From JAYUHK01 sp043767025 (GTDB lineage Bacteria > Bacteroidota > Bacteroidia > Chitinophagales > Saprospiraceae), in NCBI GenBank assembly GCA_043767025.1, contig JAYUHK010000076.1:1-37144 (forward strand): a stretch of 37,144 nt of DNA. Direction: 5' to 3'. The notes beneath the pieces are model-generated. The model saw only the letters and a list, made by a program, of their open reading frames with translations, was not told where the DNA came from and searched no databases. This document shows positions 31,788-37,144 of the stretch, piece after piece. Within the stretch, counting starts at the first letter, position 1; every line of letters starts with the position of its first letter. Made by a program: the position numbers and the translations under genes.

Positions 31788-31951
31788 GGTCGCTGCAATT
31801 TACTCCGACTTCTTTCGGAAAGCCCGAGCCGCTCAAAGGAGATTTAGCAGGGTGTTGGTCGCGGAGAATCAACGAGGAGCATAGGTTGGTTTATAAAGTC
31901 ACAAATGATTTTATAATTATAATTTCTTGCAAAAACCACTGTTCAAAATAA
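31784..31951 (+). pseudogene. YoeB-family toxin with an internal in-frame deletion
   Basis: Open frame of 55 codons. It begins MRSLQFTPTSF, as Txe/YoeB proteins do, then jumps to GKPEPLKGDLAGCWSRRINE and EHRLVYKV, the second half of YoeB. About 30 residues forming the first helices (usually between residues 12 and 40) are missing, without a frameshift. The usual C-terminal RYHY is changed to KNHC. The catalytic Glu and Arg stretch survive, but loss of the helical hairpin and terminal Tyr makes activity unlikely. Confidence 0.85.
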
Positions 31952-31989
31952 AACGGCAAAATCTACCAACATTAGAGAAAAAATATTAT

Positions 31990-33456
31990 ATGTTACTTTT
32001 TGTATTAATTTTCTTCCCACTCTTTGCAGCCTTCGTTGCCTTGCTCGCCAAAGCCGAAGCCGTCAAAAAAATCGCTTTGGCAGCTTCTATTATTGAGTTG
32101 GGACTCAGCGTCGCAGCCTACCAGTCGGCTGCTTCTGGCGGCGCAATGGATTTGTGGAGCGTCAATCTGCCTTGGATTCGCTCGCTCGGCATCCAGTTTC
32201 ACGCAGGGTTGGACGGCATCAGCCTGCTCATGGTACTGCTCACCAATCTGCTCGTACCGTTTATTATTTATTCTTCTTTCGACAAAAATTATGCCCGCCC
32301 GCACGCCTTTTACTTCTTGGTGCTGGCGATGCAAATGGCACTCATCGGAGTTTTTACGGCTCTTGACGGCTTTTTATTTTATACTTTTTGGGAACTTGCG
32401 CTGCTCCCAATCTATTTTATTTGCCTGCTTTGGGGCGGCGAAAATCGCTCTAAAATTACGTTCAAATTTTTTCTTTACACGCTTTCGGGCAGCTTACTGA
32501 TGCTGGCGGCTCTCATTTATGTCTATCTGCATACGCCCGCCAACCACAGTTTCGACATCAACGCACTCTACGACGCAGGTAAAAACCTCGCCGAACACGA
32601 GCAAAATTGGGTCTTTGGGGGAATGTTTATTGCCTTCGGAATCAAAATGCCCGTCTTCCCGTTTCATACTTGGCAGCCCGACACCTACGCCGTCGCCCCC
32701 ACGCAAGGCACTATGCTGCTCTCCGGCATTATGCTCAAAATGGGGACTTACGGACTCATCAGGTGGCTCATTCCGTTGGTGCCGCGTGGCGTTTATTACT
32801 GGTCGGATACGGTGGTGACGCTCGCTATTTTCGGTATCGTGTACGCTTCGTGCATCGCCATTTTCCAAAAAGATATGAAACGCCTCATCGCATATTCGTC
32901 CATTGCGCACGTCGGGCTCATTGCCGCAGGAATAATGACCACCAAAACCATCGGTTTGCAGGGAAGTTTGGTACAAATGTTCAGTCATGGCATCAATGTA
33001 GTCGGTCTTTTTTTCGTTTGCGATATTATTTCTAATCGCACCGGAGCAGCCGAGATGCGCCGTTTGGGGGGTATTCGCAGCCTTGCGCCTGACTTTGCGG
33101 TTTTATTTCTCGTCATTTTGTTGGGCAGCGTGGCGTTGCCGCTAACCAACGGTTTTGTCGGCGAATTTTTGTTGCTCAATAGTTTGTTCCAATTTCAAGC
33201 CTCGTGCGCGCTTTTTGCGGGTCTGACCATCATTTTGGGAGCAGTTTATATGTTGCGAAGCTACCAAACTGTGATGCTCGGCGAAACGAGCGCGCAAAGT
33301 GCGAGTTTTGCACCGCTCACGGTGGTCGAAAAGACGACTTTGGTGCTGCTTGCCGCCCTCATTTTGTTTTTCGGCATTTTCCCGAATATTATTTTGCAAA
33401 TAACGGAGCCTGCCGTGCAGCTTATTATGCAAAAATACAAAGCGGGGCTGAGTTAA
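31990..33456 (+). CDS. nuoM: NADH-quinone oxidoreductase subunit M
   Basis: 488 residues from the ATG at 31990; the 21 codons upstream (from a TTG at 31927) overlap the YoeB frame and are not family-like. Proton-pumping antiporter-like subunit: FTFWELALLPIYFICLLWGG with the key Glu, GGMFIAFGIKMPVFPFHTW with the key Lys, and LIAYSSIAHVGLIAAGI. Full length. Confidence 0.96.
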   Translation: MLLFVLIFFPLFAAFVALLAKAEAVKKIALAASIIELGLSVAAYQSAASGGAMDLWSVNLPWIRSLGIQFHAGLDGISLLMVLLTNLLVPFIIYSSFDKNYARPHAFYFLVLAMQMALIGVFTALDGFLFYTFWELALLPIYFICLLWGGENRSKITFKFFLYTLSGSLLMLAALIYVYLHTPANHSFDINALYDAGKNLAEHEQNWVFGGMFIAFGIKMPVFPFHTWQPDTYAVAPTQGTMLLSGIMLKMGTYGLIRWLIPLVPRGVYYWSDTVVTLAIFGIVYASCIAIFQKDMKRLIAYSSIAHVGLIAAGIMTTKTIGLQGSLVQMFSHGINVVGLFFVCDIISNRTGAAEMRRLGGIRSLAPDFAVLFLVILLGSVALPLTNGFVGEFLLLNSLFQFQASCALFAGLTIILGAVYMLRSYQTVMLGETSAQSASFAPLTVVEKTTLVLLAALILFFGIFPNIILQITEPAVQLIMQKYKAGLS

Positions 33457-33561
33457 GTAGTTATAAGTTTTTTAGTTTTTAATTTTGAGTCATCATAAAC
33501 TATTGAAAACCAACGAATTATGTCGAGTGTTAAATGTCATCTACTTAAGTGCAGGAATTTA
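33454..33561 (+). repeat. family 1 TA-bounded miniature element, copy F
   Basis: 108 bp, one T longer than the others, starting at the stop codon TAA of nuoM and ending TTTAGG; the right end is slightly decayed (GCAGGAATTTA). The restriction-modification genes begin 53 bases downstream. Confidence 0.85.
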
Positions 33562-33613
33562 GGAAGGTCTAAATATAAAAAAATTGTGTGTTTGAAATAT
33601 ATCCGATAACCGA

Positions 33614-34498
33614 ATGGAAATTTTAGGAAGTGGTAATCATAAAGTCATTTTTGGAGATGTTTTGGAGGCGTTAAAGACGCTTCCAGACAGTTCTATTGAC
33701 TTGATTTTTGCTGACCCTCCGTACAATATTGGAAAAATTTTTAGCGGCGACATTGAAAAGTGGGACACCGAAGAAAGTTATTTGGAATGGTGCTATGAAT
33801 GGCTCGACTTGTGTATTCAAAAACTTAAACCCAACGGGAGTTTTTATGTGATGACGGCAACGCAATTTATGCCTTATTTTGACATTCACTTGCGTAAAAA
33901 ACTAACTATTCTTTCAAGGTTGGTTTGGAGTTATGACAGTTCGGGCGTACAAGCAAAAAACTATTATGGCTCAATGTATGAGCCAATTTTGTTTTGCGTC
34001 AAAGACAAAAACAATTATACATTTAACACTAACGACATTTTAGTGGAAGCCAAAACAGGCGCAAAACGAAAATTGATTGACTATCGCAAAGCCATTCCGA
34101 CGATTTATAATGCTGAAAAAGTACCGGGAAATGTTTGGGAATTTGCCCGAGTCCGTTACAGAATGGACGAATACGAAAATCACCCAACACAAAAACCTGT
34201 TTTACTTTTAGAGAGAATAATTAAGGCAAGTTCTAACGAAGGCGATTTGGTTTTAGACCCATTTTCAGGAACATTTACGACTTGTTATGTCGCAAAAGAA
34301 CTCAATAGAAATTCCATTGGTATTGAATTGCAAGACGAATATGTAAAAATTGGTTTGAGAAGATTGCAATTAGCCGAAGAATTTAAAGGCGAAAAATTGA
34401 TAAAAGAAATACGAACTTTTGAAACCAAAAAAATCGCAACTCAACAAAATTTAACCTTATTTGAGCCTAATGGAACATCTATTCACAGCAAATATTAA
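33614..34498 (+). CDS. DNA methyltransferase of a type II restriction-modification system
   Basis: 294 residues. DPPY at 34-37 comes before the SAM-binding DPFSG at 215-219, the beta-class order. HPTQKP (190-195) precedes the latter as usual. This is the group of N6-adenine or N4-cytosine methyltransferases; the recognised DNA sequence cannot be told. Followed with an overlap of 29 bases by the endonuclease gene. More A/T-rich than the nuo genes, suggesting transfer. Confidence 0.9.
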   Translation: MEILGSGNHKVIFGDVLEALKTLPDSSIDLIFADPPYNIGKIFSGDIEKWDTEESYLEWCYEWLDLCIQKLKPNGSFYVMTATQFMPYFDIHLRKKLTILSRLVWSYDSSGVQAKNYYGSMYEPILFCVKDKNNYTFNTNDILVEAKTGAKRKLIDYRKAIPTIYNAEKVPGNVWEFARVRYRMDEYENHPTQKPVLLLERIIKASSNEGDLVLDPFSGTFTTCYVAKELNRNSIGIELQDEYVKIGLRRLQLAEEFKGEKLIKEIRTFETKKIATQQNLTLFEPNGTSIHSKY

Positions 34499-35579
34499 GG
34501 AAATTTTAGAGCAAAAGTTCTCAAAAAATGCAGACGATATTTTTGAGAAAAGCCAACTTATTCAGTATATCAACGAGAAAACTCGTTCAGCAGGTCGCGG
34601 CTCAAAAGCAAGGTCAAGTTTTGCAAATCTTTACGCAATCTATGTGATTATTGAAGATTATATTGCTAACAATTTTGATACAAAAGGCGACTATTCAAAG
34701 TACGAAGGTGCTTTATTCAACAAACTTTTGGCACGACAAAGAGCATTGCCTTTTGGTAGCAAGTTGCAAAATCACGCCTTGAATAATCGTATGAATTCAG
34801 AATTTGAAAAATATTTTCCGACCTCTGAATTTAAACCAATTTTGCGCGACCAAGCAACGAATAGATATTGGATAAATGAAAACTTGTTGAAAATAAAAAT
34901 CGGCAAAGCCGATTTCAATATTGCAAGTTCCATTATTGAAATTATCAATGAATACACGAAGACAAAACAAGATGCTTTTCAGCGTTTTGTGAAATCTTGT
35001 GGGGCATTGCAAGACATCGAAAATACTTCACCAAAAGAAGTGGAATCTTTTATTATTGGACTTCTTGCGCCAAATGTTGATGCCAGACTTTTTGAAATTG
35101 TGAGTTATTCTATTCTCAAATTTCATTATCACGACCAGCAAATTATTTGGGGTTATGAAATAGATAAACTGAACACAGAGAATTTGAAACTGTACAAAAC
35201 AGGACGAACCAACGCAAATGACGGTGGAATTGATTTTGTAATGAAACCATTAGGCAGATTTTTTCAAGTAACTGAAACATTAGACTTCAAAAAATACTTT
35301 TTAGACATTAACAAAATTCAGAAATATCCGATAACTTTTGTCATCAAGTCTGACGAGGAAGTAGAACTTTTGAAAAAGAAAATCCAAGATAATGCCAACA
35401 AAACCTATTCAATTAAAGCAATCGTTGAAAAATATATGGCTTGTATTGAGGAAGTTATAAATATTCATATACTCAACCGACGATTTAACAATGCTGTAAA
35501 ACAGGGATATTTGAGTAACATAATGGACGAAATTATATTACAAAGCAAATTAGAATTTAATCAAGCGGACGAAGAATAA
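34470..35579 (+). CDS. type II restriction endonuclease partner
   Basis: 369 residues from the ATG at 34470; a TTG three codons earlier is also open. Family not recognised, but it is directly coupled to a methyltransferase. NANDGGIDFVMKP (Asp at about 255) followed by RFFQVTETLDFKKYF is a plausible D-x(11)-Q-x-x-E nuclease centre, in which the usual Lys is not evident. The rest is helical. Endonuclease role rests mainly on the gene pair and on this motif. Confidence 0.75.
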   Translation: MEHLFTANIKEILEQKFSKNADDIFEKSQLIQYINEKTRSAGRGSKARSSFANLYAIYVIIEDYIANNFDTKGDYSKYEGALFNKLLARQRALPFGSKLQNHALNNRMNSEFEKYFPTSEFKPILRDQATNRYWINENLLKIKIGKADFNIASSIIEIINEYTKTKQDAFQRFVKSCGALQDIENTSPKEVESFIIGLLAPNVDARLFEIVSYSILKFHYHDQQIIWGYEIDKLNTENLKLYKTGRTNANDGGIDFVMKPLGRFFQVTETLDFKKYFLDINKIQKYPITFVIKSDEEVELLKKKIQDNANKTYSIKAIVEKYMACIEEVINIHILNRRFNNAVKQGYLSNIMDEIILQSKLEFNQADEE

Positions 35580-35639
35580 AATAAACAACGACGCAGTTCT
35601 CACAAAAAAAAAACTCGACGGCATCTATTACAATATCTT

Positions 35640-37019
35640 ATGAAAGAACTTTTGATACTTACTTTTACAGGCGTGATTGCGCTACTTGCGGAGATTTTTG
35701 ACTTCAAAAAATTTCTGTTTCCGCTTACCATGTTGGGTTTGGCAGCTACTTTTGGCTGCTGCGTTATAGACTGGAATCTGAACGAAAATATCTTCGGAAT
35801 GCAGTTAGCAGACCACTACAGCCTTGCTTTTACGGCGGTTATTTCGTTGAGTGCTTTGTTTTGGTTTATGATGTCGCGCCAGTATTTTGTCCAAAAAACG
35901 AGTTTCACAGACCACTACGCGCTCATTATGTTCTGTCTGGTCGGCTGTTTTGTTCTCACTTCGTTCACCAATCTGGTCATGCTTTTTATCGGTATAGAGA
36001 TTCTGTCCATACCGCTTTATGTGCTGGCGGGCAGCCGCAAAGACGACCTCGCCAGCAACGAAGCGGCGTTTAAATATTTCCTTTTGGGGGCTTTTGCGTC
36101 GGGCTTTTTGTTGTTTGGTATCACGCTTATTTACGGAGCTACGGGAACTTTTGATTTAATGAAAATTGCTCAATTTGTGACAGCCAATAATGTCCAACCC
36201 AATGCTTTGTTGAATACTGGAATGGTACTGATTTTGGTCGGAATGTCCTTTAAAGTTTCGGCTGCGCCTTTTCATTTCTGGACTCCCGACGTGTATCAAG
36301 GTGCGCCGACGCTGATTACCGCCTTCATGGCGACTATCGTAAAGACTGCGGCTTTCGCGGCTTTTTATAGACTTTTCAAAATGGCTTTTACGGGTTTGGA
36401 GTCACAAATGTCCGTAATGCTCTGCGTACTTATTTCGCTTACGCTGCTTTTAGGAAATATTTTAGCGGTTTATCAGTCCAATACCAAAAGAATGTTGGCG
36501 TATTCGAGTATTTCCCATGCTGGATTTATGTTGATGAGTATTCTGACTATCCAACAGCAACTATCCGACAGTGCGGTGCTGTATTACGCTGCGGCGTATT
36601 CGACGGCGAGTTTGGCAGCATTTTTGGTGCTTTATTTGGTCAGTGCGGACAGTGGTGGCGAGGAAGATTTGGGTATTTTCAACGGACTGCTGCGCCGCAA
36701 TCCATTGGCAACCATTGCGATGACCGTTGCGCTGCTTTCTATGGCGGGCATACCTCCGTTGGCTGGTTTTTTTGCAAAATACCTGATGTTTGTGACAGTT
36801 TTTCAACAAAATTATATTTGGTTGGTACTGGTAGCGATAGTCGGTTCGCTGATAGGAATTTATTATTATTTTAGAATATTGCGCGCCATGTTTTTTAAAG
36901 ACCCTGAAAGCAGTAAAACTTTGGCTTTGGCTTTGGAGCATAGAGTGCTGCTCGTATTGAGCGTAGCGGTGCTAATAATATTGGGCTTGTGTCCAGATTT
37001 TTTGTTGAATGTGTTGTAA
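35640..37019 (+). CDS. nuoN: NADH-quinone oxidoreductase subunit N
   Basis: 459-residue proton-pumping antiporter-like subunit that closes the operon. FIGIEILSIPLYVLAGSRKD with the key Glu, GMSFKVSAAPFHFWTPDVYQ with the key Lys, and LAYSSISHAGFMLMSIL are intact. Its stop codon forms the first three bases of a family 2 end. Confidence 0.96.
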   Translation: MKELLILTFTGVIALLAEIFDFKKFLFPLTMLGLAATFGCCVIDWNLNENIFGMQLADHYSLAFTAVISLSALFWFMMSRQYFVQKTSFTDHYALIMFCLVGCFVLTSFTNLVMLFIGIEILSIPLYVLAGSRKDDLASNEAAFKYFLLGAFASGFLLFGITLIYGATGTFDLMKIAQFVTANNVQPNALLNTGMVLILVGMSFKVSAAPFHFWTPDVYQGAPTLITAFMATIVKTAAFAAFYRLFKMAFTGLESQMSVMLCVLISLTLLLGNILAVYQSNTKRMLAYSSISHAGFMLMSILTIQQQLSDSAVLYYAAAYSTASLAAFLVLYLVSADSGGEEDLGIFNGLLRRNPLATIAMTVALLSMAGIPPLAGFFAKYLMFVTVFQQNYIWLVLVAIVGSLIGIYYYFRILRAMFFKDPESSKTLALALEHRVLLVLSVAVLIILGLCPDFLLNVL

Positions 37020-37144
37020 GGAATGTAAGTAGTTATAAGTTTTTAGTTTTTAATTTTGAGTCATCATAAACTTTTGAAAATCAACGAATTATGTCGAATA
37101 TTAAATGTCATCTATTTAAGTGTAAGAACTTATCTAAAATAAAC
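37017..37144 (+). repeat. family 2 repeat end split by a family 1 element, cut by the window edge
   Basis: TAAGGAATG (37017-37025) and TCTAAAATAAAC (37133-37144) together give the inverted form of the right end of the nuoG copy (AAGAATGTATCTAAAATAAAC read on the other strand there). A family 1 element lies between them. Confidence 0.7.
37026..37132 (+). repeat. family 1 TA-bounded miniature element, copy G
   Basis: 107 bp, TA at both ends, inserted into the TA of AATG-TA-TCTAAAATAAAC. The uninterrupted site is at 24584-24604 on the opposite strand. Confidence 0.9.

Noticed and set aside
4102..37132. The seven 107-bp repeats as a CRISPR array
   Set aside because: They are far apart, in both orientations, with no regular spacers and no cas genes; TA-bounded insertion is shown directly.

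Overview
The window comes from a member of the Bacteroidota. Several promoters have the Bacteroidota form (TTG, about 20 bases, TAnnTTTG). The NADH dehydrogenase I operon has the short NuoG typical of the phylum, and the GlmU-like protein, DUF5618-like proteins and PiT/DUF47 pair also fit. The genus cannot be told from the sequence.

Left part (1-11,620), mostly housekeeping. A lipoprotein beta-N-acetylhexosaminidase (GH20, minus) is flanked by 78-bp inverted repeats. Next is a small, apparently independent transcription unit with a tRNA-like T-arm, then a PiT phosphate transporter and its DUF47/PhoU-like partner (both minus). A membrane-anchored glucosaminidase and a secreted or anchored HTH protein lie on plus. 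A minus-strand group follows: spermidine-synthase-like methyltransferase, GlmU-like nucleotidyltransferase/acyltransferase, ribosomal protein L31 type B, a YraN-family protein and two S24 (LexA/CI-like) proteins separated by a strong palindrome.

Right part (11,744-37,019), the full 14-gene nuoABCDEFGHIJKLMN operon on plus, encoding proton-pumping complex I. It is unusual because 10 of its 13 gene junctions carry accessory genes, all in the same direction as nuo. In order these are: a VapBC-like pair, a DUF5618 tandem array and Uma2 (B-C); a nuclease-like gene (C-D); Fic (D-E); Uma2 and a nuclease-like gene (E-F); MNT/HEPN and an unknown two-gene cassette (F-G); MNT/HEPN and a RelE-type pair (G-H); a lone MNT (H-I); a nuclease-like gene (K-L); an antitoxin with an internally deleted YoeB (L-M); and a restriction-modification pair (M-N). 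Only A-B, I-J and J-K are clean.

Two families of short non-coding repeats run through the window. Family 1 is a 107-bp element (7 copies) bounded by TA at both ends with imperfect terminal inverted repeats. Family 2 (long form about 160 bp, short form 46-49 bp) begins TAAGG and several times supplies the stop codon of the gene before it. Internal filled/empty comparisons show family 1 inserting at TA with TA duplication, twice into family 2 and once into the DUF5618 array. This resembles IS630/Tc1-mariner-driven MITEs such as the pneumococcal RUP element. At nuoH-nuoI a different trace is seen: a 45-bp segment covering the nuoI leader and first codons is duplicated on both sides of an inserted MNT gene.

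The most notable result is this essential-type respiratory operon acting as a serial landing zone for co-directional toxin-antitoxin, nuclease and restriction cassettes, with TA-targeting miniature elements around them.
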